A stretch of 64,000 nt of DNA from Granulosicoccus sp964437945 (GTDB lineage: Bacteria > Pseudomonadota > Gammaproteobacteria > Granulosicoccales > Granulosicoccaceae): positions 1 through 64,000 of the forward strand of contig CAYTJF010000002.1 in NCBI GenBank assembly GCA_964437945.1, read 5' to 3'. The first letter of the stretch is position 1. Every line of letters starts with the position of its first letter. This document shows, piece by piece, positions 43,372-52,340 of the stretch. The position numbers were made by a program, and so were the translations under genes. The notes beneath the pieces are model-generated. The model was not told the origin of the DNA, searched no databases, and was given only the letters and a program-made list of their open reading frames with translations.

Positions 43372-44790
43372 GTGGTTAGCCAAGTGAAAAATAAAATGCT
43401 AAACGAGCTGCTCACCGGGGCCGGTATTGATTCTGACATACCGAACCGATTGACTTTATCTTTTTCCGGAGATGATCGCCTTTCCTCCTGTTTTAAAACC
43501 ACAGAGTTAGCGTCGAGTAGTTTTATGACGGCAGCGATTGCCCTGGCTGAGTATTGCCATGTAAGCCGACATGAAAACGACTCATTCGATTCGCCTGCAA
43601 AGCACATTAACGTTAACAACCGCTACGCGTCGTTATGGTTTGCCAGGAGTTTGCAGCCAGTGGGTTGGCAGGTAGGTGGAATATGGGATTCGATAGCAGG
43701 TGACTATAAGTGCGCAGATGGCTGGATTCGCTTGCATACCAACGCACCACATCATCGAGCTGCTGCCTTGAGCGTATTGCATTGTGATGGTACGCCCGAG
43801 GCGGTGGCTTCGACACTGTTAACTATGAAAGCTGACGAAGTAGAATCGGCCATAGTGAGTGCTAAAGGTTGTGCTGCCACCATGCGATCGCTTAGTGCCT
43901 GGCAACAGCATCCGCAAGGCTTAAGTGTAGCGCAGGAGCCGTTGGTGCATTGGCACGAGCACGGTGTTGTTGATGTTGAACCGGTCAGGTCTCGTTCAAC
44001 AGGCTCAAAAAGCGATCGACCTTTGGCTGGCTTACGAGTGCTTGACTTGACTCGTGTTATTGCAGGACCGGTTTCTACACGGTTTCTTGCAGCCTTCGGT
44101 GCTGAAGTACTGCGCATCGACCCTGCTAGTTGGGATGAGCCCAGTGTGGTACCAGAAGTTACGCTTGGAAAACGCTGCGCACATCTTCAATTGGATACGC
44201 AGCGTGGGCACTCGCGGTTTCTCGAATTGGTTAAGACAGCCGATGTGCTTGTTCATGGTTACCGACCAGGTGCAATGGAAGGCTTGGGGATGAGTGCAGA
44301 TACACTTCTTGCAGTGAACCCTACGCTAATTAACGTATCACTAAATGCGTATGGCTGGACTGGCCCGTGGTCAAAACGCCGTGGATTCGATTCTCTTGTG
44401 CAAATGAGTAGTGGCATTGCTCATCAGGGAATGCTGGCTTTCAATTCTGATGCACCCTACCCACTGCCGGTGCAGGCACTTGATCATGCAACAGGAAACC
44501 TGATGGCAGCAGCGGTTCTTCACGCTTTAGTACAAATGCAAACAACCGGTCGTGTGCTGAGTGCGAAACTGTCTTTGGCACGGACCGCTCATGTTTTGCA
44601 GCGATACCGACAAGATACCCTGCACACCGGTTTTGAGCCTGCACAGGAGTCGGATTTGAATCCTGAAATAGAACATACCACCTGGGGTGCCGCTCAACGT
44701 GTCAGGTTTCCGGTTGATATTGATGATATTGATGCGGCCTGGGACAGGCCGGCGACAGATCTTGGATCATCCGCTCCACATTGGTTGTAA
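43372..44790 (+). CDS. CaiB/BaiF (type III) CoA-transferase family protein
   Basis: 472 aa. The C-terminal half is the recognisable CoA-transferase III core: GLRVLDLTRVIAGPVSTRFLAAFGAEVLRIDP, then VHGYRPGAMEGLG, LINVSLNAYGWTGPWSKRRGFDSLVQ and SGIAHQGM. The N-terminal 220 residues are a diverged second copy of the fold (RYASLWFARSLQPVGWQVGGIWDSIAGDY). The catalytic Asp of the family cannot be placed with confidence, so activity is uncertain. It is preceded by 156 bp with a 22-codon frame at 43275 that is probably not a gene. The stop lies 22 bp before an assembly gap. Confidence 0.75.
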   Translation: MVSQVKNKMLNELLTGAGIDSDIPNRLTLSFSGDDRLSSCFKTTELASSSFMTAAIALAEYCHVSRHENDSFDSPAKHINVNNRYASLWFARSLQPVGWQVGGIWDSIAGDYKCADGWIRLHTNAPHHRAAALSVLHCDGTPEAVASTLLTMKADEVESAIVSAKGCAATMRSLSAWQQHPQGLSVAQEPLVHWHEHGVVDVEPVRSRSTGSKSDRPLAGLRVLDLTRVIAGPVSTRFLAAFGAEVLRIDPASWDEPSVVPEVTLGKRCAHLQLDTQRGHSRFLELVKTADVLVHGYRPGAMEGLGMSADTLLAVNPTLINVSLNAYGWTGPWSKRRGFDSLVQMSSGIAHQGMLAFNSDAPYPLPVQALDHATGNLMAAAVLHALVQMQTTGRVLSAKLSLARTAHVLQRYRQDTLHTGFEPAQESDLNPEIEHTTWGAAQRVRFPVDIDDIDAAWDRPATDLGSSAPHWL

Positions 44791-44945
44791 GTTGGGGTTG
44801 TAAGTTGGGGTTNNNNNNNNNNNNNNNNNNNNNNNNNNNNNNNNNNNNNNNNNNNNNNNNNNNNNNNNNNNNNNNNNNNNNNNNNNNNNNNNNNNNNNNN
44901 NNNNNNNNNNNNGGGTTATAAGTTCGGGTTATAAGTTGGCTTCGA
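44780..44945. repeat. 13-bp tandem array interrupted by an assembly gap
   Basis: Left of the N run the unit GGGGTTGTAAGTT recurs (starting in the codons of the CoA-transferase C-terminus, TTGGTTGTAAGTT). Right of it are GGGTTATAAGTTC and GGGTTATAAGTTG, the same 13-bp period with base changes. The 100-base N run (44813-44912) is therefore a standard placeholder over a repeat, and the true copy number is unknown. Confidence 0.8.
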
Positions 44946-44947
44946 TG

Positions 44948-47605
44948 TTAAAAACTCAATGATATGTCTCTGTGGTGAGAATTGCATGCTGCAACAAACA
45001 ATGCCTGCTCACGATTCAAACGTTCCTGTTGGCGAATGCCGATTGTTCCGCGCATCTGTTCTTCATAGGTTTTTAATTGAGGGCCAACCGCTTGTTCTGC
45101 CTCATTGCGCCACGCCATTTCATCGCTGTAAAGTTCTATTGCTTTGTCGATGGATTCAATAGCATCTTCAACCTTTGGCGTTTTCCTTTTCAAATTAGTA
45201 CGAGCCTTTGATACAGCAGATTTTATCTTTGAAGCGCCTTCTATGTCGCCGAACTGGTCTGACAGGGCTTTAAGTGGATCAAGAAGATCGGCAGGTTCCT
45301 CATTTTCAATGCGCTTGCGCATTTCAGGTAAGCTTAGTTCCAGTTCACGCAATTTGGAGGTGGCTTCAAGTGTTGCGGATAGCTCCAGCACATTCTTATA
45401 ACCGTCGTCTGCCGCTTTGCGGTAGGCCAGTCGGGCTTTATTCTCAGCGTCTTGCAATGCAAGGTGTTTCTCGTTCTCGGCCTCCCATGCCGACGGTATC
45501 TTAGCAATTAGTTCATCTTTTGAAGTTGCAATAGTGGCCAGTTGTTTATCGATCGCCGCAATTCGTTGTTCCGAGTTTTCTCCGCTGATTCGTCCACGTG
45601 CCGTGTCAAGCTCTTTGGAAGCTTCATCCAGTATACGAATGTCGAGTTCAATTTGACGTACCTGGGTGTGAAAAACGCGATAAGCGTCTTCGTTTTCAGT
45701 AACAGCAAGCTCGGCCGCTTTGGCTTCCATGAGTAGTGTTTTGGATTGTTCTGCGCTGTCGTAACTTTCCGTTAGCGATTCAGCGATCTTGTCTGGTAAC
45801 GTAGACAAATCCAATGCGCGAGCAGTGCTAAGGACATCGTCAAATCCGCTTTCGGTATCAGCAAATTGTTCAAGCGTATATTCCTCAATGCAGTATTGCA
45901 GCTGTGGATTACGCGGTGGTGGCGCTGTCTCTGAGAGCAGAGACAATCTGTTCGGTAAATAGTTAACCAGCTGAGGAAAATAACCAACAATACCCAGCGC
46001 AATGAGTTGTAAACAGATAAAAGCGATAACGCCTTTGTACATATTGATTGTTTTGACAATCGCTGGTGCCACGCCACGCAAATAAAACAGCGCGAAGCCA
46101 AATGGCGGGGTCAGGAAGGATGTTTGAATGTTCAATCCAATCATCACACCCAACCAGACGGCAGTGATATTGGCCGATGGGTCGGCCAGTAGTATGGGTG
46201 CAACAATAGGCACCACTACCACGGCTATCTCAATGAAATCCAGGAAAAATCCAAGGATGAATATAACAATCATGACGATAATGAATTTTGTCCAGAACCC
46301 GCCAGGCAGAGAATTCAGGTAATCGCGCACTAACTCTTCACCACCAAAAGCGCGAAACGCCGCGGTCAACATGGCTGCACCGAGCAGAATGATAAAGACC
46401 AGCGAGGTTGCTTTGGCCGTTTCAATCATCACTTCGTGTAGCGTGTTGTTTTCTCTGTTAACGCGCCATCCACTCCATAGTAGAGCGACGATTAACAGGC
46501 TTACCACAACAATGGCGATAACGATGCCCAACAGATCGCGATCGGTCTTGATGTTTTTGACATTATTATCAAAAAAGGCAAGTACTACGGCCAATCCTAT
46601 TAAGCTGATCACCGCAAGAATGGCTGGCCAGTAACGTCGCTTGCCTTCTTTGAGTCGGTAGCTGGCCATTAGCAATGCGCCGGCCGCACCTATTGCTCCG
46701 GCCTGATTTACTGTTGCAATACCAGTAATGATAGAACCAAGCACGAGGAAGATGAGCGCCAATGGAGGAACCAGTGTGCCTGCAACTTTAAAAACGAAGT
46801 ATTTGTCGTAATCCCCTTCAAATCGAACTGCAGGTGCTTTGGATGGCCGCAACATGGCATACACCAGAATGTAAAGCATATATAAACCAACCAGCACGAG
46901 ACCTGGCACAAGCGCACCAAGAAACATTTCACCCGCGCTGGTGGACGTAACGGCAAATTCGGACGGCATGCTGATTTCGCCGGTGGCTTCCTTGTGCAAT
47001 GCTTTGCGCGCAGTGCCTGCCTGGTCGGTTGCACTGGCCAATTGGTCAGCAAGAATAATCAGTACTATCGATGGAGGAATAATTTGACCCAGCGTTCCTG
47101 AGGCTGCGATAGTACCGGTTGCCAATGACTGTGAGTAGCCATTGCGTAGCATGACGGGTAGTGAGATCAAGCCCATTGCAACCACGGTTGCGCCAACAAT
47201 GCCGGTTGTTGCTGCCAGTAATGCGCCTACAAATACAACTGAAATACCAAGGCCACCTGGTACTGGACCAAATAACTGCGACATGGTGATCAGTAAATCT
47301 TCAGCTATTTTGGAGCGTTGCAACATGATGCCCATAAAGATGAACAGTGGAATTGCAATAAGCGTATCGCGTTCAACTTCCCAGTAGATGCCACGCAGAT
47401 TGGTTACACCTGCGCTAAGCCATTGGCTCGGCCCACCATGAGCAAAATAGGCGTCTACATTGCCACCTCCAAAAAAGTATCCGCATATAGCAGCCAGCGA
47501 TATGGTGACGATCGCAGCACCGGGCAGGGCAAAAGCCACTGGATATCCAGAACCCAAAGCGAAAGCCAATAAAATTAACAGCAGTGCCAGAAAAACCAGT
47601 TCCAT
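44948..47605 (-). CDS. TRAP transporter large permease with coiled-coil C-terminus
   Basis: DctM-type membrane permease, 885 aa, about twice the usual 430. Residues 1 to about 555 hold 14 or more hydrophobic helices with the TRAP signatures LGIS-VVFVGALLAATTG, LPVMLRNGYSQSLATGTIAASGTLGQIIPPS and FDFIEIAVVVVPIVAPIL. Residues about 556-885 are soluble, charged and heptad-like (for example QIELDIRILDEASKELDTARG), with no membrane segment, so probably a coiled coil. The start ATG follows the small permease by 18 bp. No periplasmic binding protein gene is in the window, so the substrate is unknown. The function of the tail is unknown. Confidence 0.85.
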   Translation of the reverse strand: MELVFLALLLILLAFALGSGYPVAFALPGAAIVTISLAAICGYFFGGGNVDAYFAHGGPSQWLSAGVTNLRGIYWEVERDTLIAIPLFIFMGIMLQRSKIAEDLLITMSQLFGPVPGGLGISVVFVGALLAATTGIVGATVVAMGLISLPVMLRNGYSQSLATGTIAASGTLGQIIPPSIVLIILADQLASATDQAGTARKALHKEATGEISMPSEFAVTSTSAGEMFLGALVPGLVLVGLYMLYILVYAMLRPSKAPAVRFEGDYDKYFVFKVAGTLVPPLALIFLVLGSIITGIATVNQAGAIGAAGALLMASYRLKEGKRRYWPAILAVISLIGLAVVLAFFDNNVKNIKTDRDLLGIVIAIVVVSLLIVALLWSGWRVNRENNTLHEVMIETAKATSLVFIILLGAAMLTAAFRAFGGEELVRDYLNSLPGGFWTKFIIVMIVIFILGFFLDFIEIAVVVVPIVAPILLADPSANITAVWLGVMIGLNIQTSFLTPPFGFALFYLRGVAPAIVKTINMYKGVIAFICLQLIALGIVGYFPQLVNYLPNRLSLLSETAPPPRNPQLQYCIEEYTLEQFADTESGFDDVLSTARALDLSTLPDKIAESLTESYDSAEQSKTLLMEAKAAELAVTENEDAYRVFHTQVRQIELDIRILDEASKELDTARGRISGENSEQRIAAIDKQLATIATSKDELIAKIPSAWEAENEKHLALQDAENKARLAYRKAADDGYKNVLELSATLEATSKLRELELSLPEMRKRIENEEPADLLDPLKALSDQFGDIEGASKIKSAVSKARTNLKRKTPKVEDAIESIDKAIELYSDEMAWRNEAEQAVGPQLKTYEEQMRGTIGIRQQERLNREQALFVAACNSHHRDISLSF

Positions 47606-47623
47606 TATCTCGATTTCGCCCTG

Positions 47624-48694
47624 TTAGTTGGAAGTGGCTTCGTTGGGAACGAAACTTTTATCGTTTGAGGCATCGTTCGAAGCACCGTTCGAGTTGTTTT
47701 CAGTATCTTCGTTCATGGGATCGGTGCGACCACCAGGATCGCCGCGCTGGTCTGCAGTCGCTTCGAACATCTGGCTAACGAACTGAATTAGCATGGTAAT
47801 AGCGAATACGGCCAGAAAGCCTGCCATAAGATACTTTGTGTACATACCGAACCCTGATTGCGATACTTCGAAATTTGATAGCGGTCCGTAGATAATTGAT
47901 GCCTTGCCTTTGAACCCTAATATGATAATGGTCCAGCTTAGGCTCATGCCAAGAAAGATAGCACCGAACGCATTGACAGTGCCTTTGGCGCGTCGCGATA
48001 GTCCGGCGTAAAAAACATCGACGCGAACGTGTCCTTCTTCCAGCAAGGTGTAAGCACTGGCAAACAGAAATAGGGCGGCATACCAGAATCGCACAAGGTC
48101 TCCCATAAAAGCCTGTTCATAGGAGAATATAAAGCGCGTTATAACTATAGCGAGTTCGGCAATAACGATAAGCAAAGCCAGCCAATGAAAACCCAGTGTG
48201 CGAGTAAATGCAGCAACCACAAACCCAAGTGCAATTAACGGATAGTGCACGTAGAGGCCCCGATAGGTAGATCGTCCCAGTTGCTTGACCATTTCCGGAT
48301 TGAACACGTCGCCAAGCAATCCTTCTACGCGTAAAAATGAAATAGACATATCGACAAGGCCGATGAACAATACCGCCCAAAAACAACCCCGAATAATATA
48401 CGTATTGATTTTGGTAACGATGCTGGCATCGTCTCTTAACGGTTTTGCCCGGTTGCCTAGTACATAGATAAGCGCTACCAGAAAGCCTGCGACGTAGAGT
48501 CCGGCTTGAATGAGTGCTTGCAGTGAGTCTTCGCCGATAAATTCACCCTTGAACAGCGGCGACAAGCCGGGAAAATTATGCGCGACAACAAGGTAATTAT
48601 TGATGAGATAAGTCAGAAGGGTTGCTAACATTGTCCAGCCAAAAATGCGAACCAATAGGGCTGGTGAACGCTGTGTTATCTCGTTATTGCTCAT
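47624..48694 (-). CDS. TRAP transporter small permease (DctQ-like), extended
   Basis: 356-aa membrane protein, twice the usual DctQ size. The recognisable DctQ part is around LLEEGHVRVDVFYAGLSRRAKGTVNAFGAIFLG, with flanking helices. An additional N-terminal hydrophobic block (residues about 15-180, including LFKGEFIGEDSLQALIQAGLY) and a polar tail (RGDPGGRTDPMNEDTENNSNG) are extra. It is the first gene of the TRAP pair, and its leader holds an 18-bp triplicate. Confidence 0.85.
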   Translation of the reverse strand: MSNNEITQRSPALLVRIFGWTMLATLLTYLINNYLVVAHNFPGLSPLFKGEFIGEDSLQALIQAGLYVAGFLVALIYVLGNRAKPLRDDASIVTKINTYIIRGCFWAVLFIGLVDMSISFLRVEGLLGDVFNPEMVKQLGRSTYRGLYVHYPLIALGFVVAAFTRTLGFHWLALLIVIAELAIVITRFIFSYEQAFMGDLVRFWYAALFLFASAYTLLEEGHVRVDVFYAGLSRRAKGTVNAFGAIFLGMSLSWTIIILGFKGKASIIYGPLSNFEVSQSGFGMYTKYLMAGFLAVFAITMLIQFVSQMFEATADQRGDPGGRTDPMNEDTENNSNGASNDASNDKSFVPNEATSN

Positions 48695-48704
48695 AATTTT
48701 TTCA

Positions 48705-48758
48705 ACGTATAACTATTCCTGAACGCACTACTATCCCTAAACGTACAACTATTCTTGT
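48705..48758 (-). repeat. Three tandem 18-bp units upstream of the TRAP pair
   Basis: Contiguous units are ACGTATAACTATTCCTGA, ACGCACTACTATCCCTAA and ACGTACAACTATTCTTGT. They lie 10-64 bp before the start of the small permease, so in its leader or promoter. Confidence 0.8.
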
Positions 48759-48951
48759 ATTTATAACGCTTCGTGCTTACATAGCAAAGCAACATCTATG
48801 GCAAATCAGTTTATAAAAAACGAAAATAACATAAGAACTTCATCTATTTTGACAGTATAAGCAATTTGTTGCCCTTAATCGAGAATTCGATTTTGCCTGA
48901 ATAATTAGCCGACTGGTTAACTTGCTCACGTTTAAACTTGGCCAGTGAGCG

Positions 48952-50304
48952 CTAAATTTGGGTATTTTTGAGCAAGCCTGCAACAATGCTGTGCGTAACC
49001 TGACCCATTAGCGTCACATCCTCACCGGTGCATTCAGACAATGAGCTGAGCCCTATCAAGGGTGAATTTTGTCCATGGCTCGTAAATGTTGCACTTTCCA
49101 ATGATGCCTTGGCGAGCGGGTCAATTAGCACCACGTCGGCACAGGTGCCCAAATCAAGAGAGTAGTGGTCGGTTTGGAGTAATTCTGAGCTCGTTTCGAC
49201 TATTGCATTTCTTGATGCAAGCTTTGGCGCAACAACCCGAGCAGGCGCGCTGGTAACTTTCGCAATCACATCGATCAGCGACATGCTCAACAAGTCTGGC
49301 AGCCCCAGCAGCAGTGGTGTAAATGGATCGAATGCGGACAAGCCCGGAGCACTGCTTGGGAATGGTGCTAATTTTGCGTCTGTGTCGTGTGGTGCGTGAT
49401 CTGAACAGATAGAGTCAATGGTGCCATCACGAACACCGGCCCGCAGTGCCTCTCTGTCGTCTGAGGTTCGGAACGGTACGGCTGAATGAAAGTTAACATC
49501 GAAGCCATCGATTTGTTCGTGTGTGAAATACAAATGATGGATGCCGACATCAGCGGTTATTGGTAAGCCAAGCTCTTTTGCATTGCGTACCAGCTCAATG
49601 GCACGGGTAGAGCTTAGGCGGGAAAAATGTAATCGACACTGCGTGCTTTTGCACAGCTCTATCAGTCGTGCCAATGCCACCGTCTCTGCCGCTACCGGAA
49701 TGCTGGGCAGCCCGAGTCGGGTCGCAACGCTGCCGGCATGTGCGCAGCCGTTACCGGCGATCGCTGGATCAATTGGTCGGATCATAATCGGTATATCAAA
49801 GCTGGATGCATACTGCATCGCGCTCAGTAATACGCCGGTGTCGTCGAGCGGGCAATCAGCATGTCCTGCGATCAGGCAGCCTGCTCGATACAATGTTGCC
49901 AGTTCACTCAACCGTTTGCCTTCAAGCCCTGCAGTGAGCGCCGCTATCGGTACAATTCGAGCACCATTGGCGGTTGCCGCTTTTTGTTTTATTAATTCAA
50001 CCGTGGCGGTTGAATCGATTACCGGTTGAGTATCTGGTGCGCAAAACACCGTTGTAAAGCCTGCTTTAATCGCGGCGCGACTCTCATTTGCGATTGTGCC
50101 TTTTCGACTGAAGCCAGGTTCATGCAATCGAGCATACAAATCAATAAAGCCGGGGCAGGCGATCAGACCAGTGGCGTCGATCACTTGTGCATCATCACCA
50201 CAGTGGTCAGTTAACTTTCCATCACAAATAAACAGTGTGCGAGAATCATCGAACACGTTGGCAGGGTCGATTACGCGGGCATGGTCAATGCGAAAATTTG
50301 TCAT
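48952..50304 (-). CDS. pyrX: Inactive dihydroorotase homologue (PyrC'-like)
   Basis: Dihydroorotase-type amidohydrolase, 450 aa, that has lost its zinc ligands. The canonical FxDxHxHxRxPG reads GFIDLYARLHEPG, so the HxH pair is replaced by Y57 and R59. HVST is changed to SRLSS, and the HCED position is HADC. SDHAPH is kept. In Pseudomonas such a PyrC' has no activity but supports PyrB assembly. It is coupled to pyrB by ATGA, matching that arrangement. The real dihydroorotase must be elsewhere. Start ATG at 50304. Confidence 0.9.
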   Translation of the reverse strand: MTNFRIDHARVIDPANVFDDSRTLFICDGKLTDHCGDDAQVIDATGLIACPGFIDLYARLHEPGFSRKGTIANESRAAIKAGFTTVFCAPDTQPVIDSTATVELIKQKAATANGARIVPIAALTAGLEGKRLSELATLYRAGCLIAGHADCPLDDTGVLLSAMQYASSFDIPIMIRPIDPAIAGNGCAHAGSVATRLGLPSIPVAAETVALARLIELCKSTQCRLHFSRLSSTRAIELVRNAKELGLPITADVGIHHLYFTHEQIDGFDVNFHSAVPFRTSDDREALRAGVRDGTIDSICSDHAPHDTDAKLAPFPSSAPGLSAFDPFTPLLLGLPDLLSMSLIDVIAKVTSAPARVVAPKLASRNAIVETSSELLQTDHYSLDLGTCADVVLIDPLAKASLESATFTSHGQNSPLIGLSSLSECTGEDVTLMGQVTHSIVAGLLKNTQI

Positions 50305-51290
50305 GCCAGTTTCATTTCCGCTTCACGAACTTCTTCGCCATGGCCCATGATGATTGACATAACGGCCATTCTTACCGCGATACCATAGGTGACTTGTTGC
50401 AGTATGACCGACTGTTTTCCATCGGCAACACTTGCGGCAATTTCCACGCCTCGGTTGGTTGGGCCAGGGTGCATGACAATAGCATCTGGTTTGGCAAGTT
50501 TTAGGCGCTCTGGAGTTAACCCGTAAGCCTGATAAAATTCTCCGGTGCTCGGTATGGTAGCGCTGGTCATACGCTCATTTTGTAACCGCAGGCCCATCAC
50601 CACATCGGCATCCGCCAATGCAAGGTCGACGTCCTGATATACAACTACACCCAGTGATTCGACATCGGCAGGCATTAGTGTTTGTGGTCCGACCACCCGA
50701 ACCTCTGCAACGCCAAGCGTTACTAAAGCCCCGATACCTGATCGCGCAACGCGAGAGTGTCGTATGTCGCCAATGATCACAACTACTAAGTTCTCGAATG
50801 AGCCCTTGTATCGGCGAATGGTGAACATGTCCAGCATAGCTTGTGTTGGATGAGCATGTTGGCCATCACCACCATTGATAACATTTATTGAAGGTGACAC
50901 ATGCCGGGCGATAAAATTGGCAGCCCCTGAATCACTGTGCCTGACAACAAACATATCGCTTTGCAGTGCTTCCAGTACACGCAGCGTGTCCAGTAATGAT
51001 TCGCCTTTTTTGGTCGATGAACTGACCAAATCGATGTTGAGTATGTCTGCAGATAATCGTTTTGCCGCCAGTTCGAAAGCGGTTCGTGTGCGAGTACTGT
51101 TTTCAAAGAATAAGTTGGCCACCGTTTTGCCGCGCAGCAGAGGAACATTCTTGATTGATTTATCATTAACGCTGGTGAAGCCTTCTGCAGTATCAAGAAT
51201 ATGGGTCAGTGTGGCTTTGTCCAGGCCATCAATGCTGAGAAAGTGGTGCAGTTTATTAAACTGGTTAAACTGCGGATCTGACTTGTTCAT
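50301..51290 (-). CDS. pyrB: Aspartate carbamoyltransferase catalytic chain
   Basis: Second step of pyrimidine synthesis. 329 aa. Carbamoyl-phosphate motif FFENSTRTRTAFELAAKRL, then SSTKKGESLLDTL, and HPTQAMLDMFTIRR, with MRLQNERM and HPGPTNRGVEI in the C-terminal domain. Overlaps pyrR and pyrX by 4 bp each (ATGA), so pyrR-pyrB-pyrX are coupled. No regulatory-chain pyrI is seen. The long N-terminal residues match the Pseudomonas class that pairs with PyrC'. Confidence 0.96.
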   Translation of the reverse strand: MNKSDPQFNQFNKLHHFLSIDGLDKATLTHILDTAEGFTSVNDKSIKNVPLLRGKTVANLFFENSTRTRTAFELAAKRLSADILNIDLVSSSTKKGESLLDTLRVLEALQSDMFVVRHSDSGAANFIARHVSPSINVINGGDGQHAHPTQAMLDMFTIRRYKGSFENLVVVIIGDIRHSRVARSGIGALVTLGVAEVRVVGPQTLMPADVESLGVVVYQDVDLALADADVVMGLRLQNERMTSATIPSTGEFYQAYGLTPERLKLAKPDAIVMHPGPTNRGVEIAASVADGKQSVILQQVTYGIAVRMAVMSIIMGHGEEVREAEMKLA

Positions 51291-51817
51291 TGATTTTTTT
51301 GTCCAACACTAATCGTCATTTTTGAACCATCAAGCGATACGGTTTGATCATCCGGAATGTCGATAGAGTGCCCTACAATATCGGCACGAATAGGTAATTC
51401 GTGTCCTGTTCGTTGAACCAGTGTGGCAAGCGTTATTCGAGAAGGTCGCCCGAAATCGAAAATTTCGTTCATGGCGGCACGCACGGTACGGCCGGTACTT
51501 ATCACATCATCTACTAAAACAATGTGTCGATTTTCCACACTGACGGGAACCTGAGATGGTCCAACAACCGGGTGCAGACCAACGGTACTGAAATCATCTC
51601 GGTAAAAAGAAATATTGAGTTCGCCCAGTGGATCAGGCAATCTCAGGGCATTGTGCAGGTGTCGGCCAACGTCCACGCCGCCGGTACGAATACCGATCAT
51701 GAGCAAAGGTTCTTTTTGTGTCGATGTGGGTGCTGATGTGGGTGCTGAGATCGCCTGCAATTCCGACGTCATGCTGTCGAGCCAACCCAGTACTTGTTCA
51801 GCATTAAATTGTGTCAT
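51287..51817 (-). CDS. pyrR: Bifunctional PyrR: pyr regulator/uracil phosphoribosyltransferase
   Basis: 176-aa type I phosphoribosyltransferase. The PRPP loop is HIVLVDDVISTGRTVRAAM, with GIRTGG as the flexible loop. It salvages uracil in some species and attenuates pyr transcripts in others, but no attenuator could be found in the short 62-bp interval upstream. An in-frame 12-bp duplication at 51723-51746 gives the Ala-Pro-Thr-Ser repeat in the N-terminal region. ATG at 51817. Confidence 0.92.
   Translation of the reverse strand: MTQFNAEQVLGWLDSMTSELQAISAPTSAPTSTQKEPLLMIGIRTGGVDVGRHLHNALRLPDPLGELNISFYRDDFSTVGLHPVVGPSQVPVSVENRHIVLVDDVISTGRTVRAAMNEIFDFGRPSRITLATLVQRTGHELPIRADIVGHSIDIPDDQTVSLDGSKMTISVGQKNQ
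51723..51746 (+). repeat. In-frame 12-bp tandem duplication in pyrR
   Basis: GATGTGGGTGCT occurs twice in a row on the plus strand. On the gene strand it encodes the repeated APTS of SAPTSAPTS in the PyrR N-terminal region. Confidence 0.8.
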
Positions 51818-51879
51818 TGACCTTCGCTTGGCTAGCGACTAAATGGATACAAGTTTAACGGCTTGATATTAAAATTACT

Positions 51880-52332
51880 CTAGATAAAATCGCTGGTAGT
51901 GAACCAATGTTCCAGTATCAGTGCGGCCGCTAGTGTATCGACATCGGCATGCTGTGTCTTGCCACGTTGGCCTCGGGCGCGCAACTTTTGCAGTTCTTGT
52001 TGCGCTTGCATGGAGCTAAATCGCTCATCTGCACTGAAAACCGGAACGTTGTAGCGTTTTCTTAAGCGTTTGAGAAAGCCCTGCGCATGGTGGGTTATTT
52101 CTTGAGCATTTCCATCGAGATCAAGCGGAATGCCAACCACCAGTCCTTTGGGCTGCCACTCGAGCACAGCTCGGTCAATTTGCTTCCAGTCAGGCGTGCC
52201 GCTATGGTTTTTAACCACACTCAGCGGGCGAGCAGTTCCCAGTAATGAGTTTCCGATACTTATGCCAATACGCACTGTGCCGTAGTCAAAGCACAGGTAA
52301 TCACCGGCTGCAAAAGGAGGGGTATAAGGCAA
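51880..52332 (-). CDS. ruvX: Holliday junction resolvase-like RuvX/YqgF
   Basis: RNase H-fold protein of 150 aa that processes 16S rRNA 5' ends and was once called a resolvase. LCFDYGTVRIGISIGN carries the catalytic Asp, VVGIPLDLDG the second motif, and DERFSSMQA the third. TTG start at 52332, 8 bp after yqgE stop. Part of the yqgE-ruvX-pyrR-pyrB-pyrX string. Confidence 0.93.
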   Translation of the reverse strand: MPYTPPFAAGDYLCFDYGTVRIGISIGNSLLGTARPLSVVKNHSGTPDWKQIDRAVLEWQPKGLVVGIPLDLDGNAQEITHHAQGFLKRLRKRYNVPVFSADERFSSMQAQQELQKLRARGQRGKTQHADVDTLAAALILEHWFTTSDFI

Positions 52333-52340
52333 GAAGTCGC

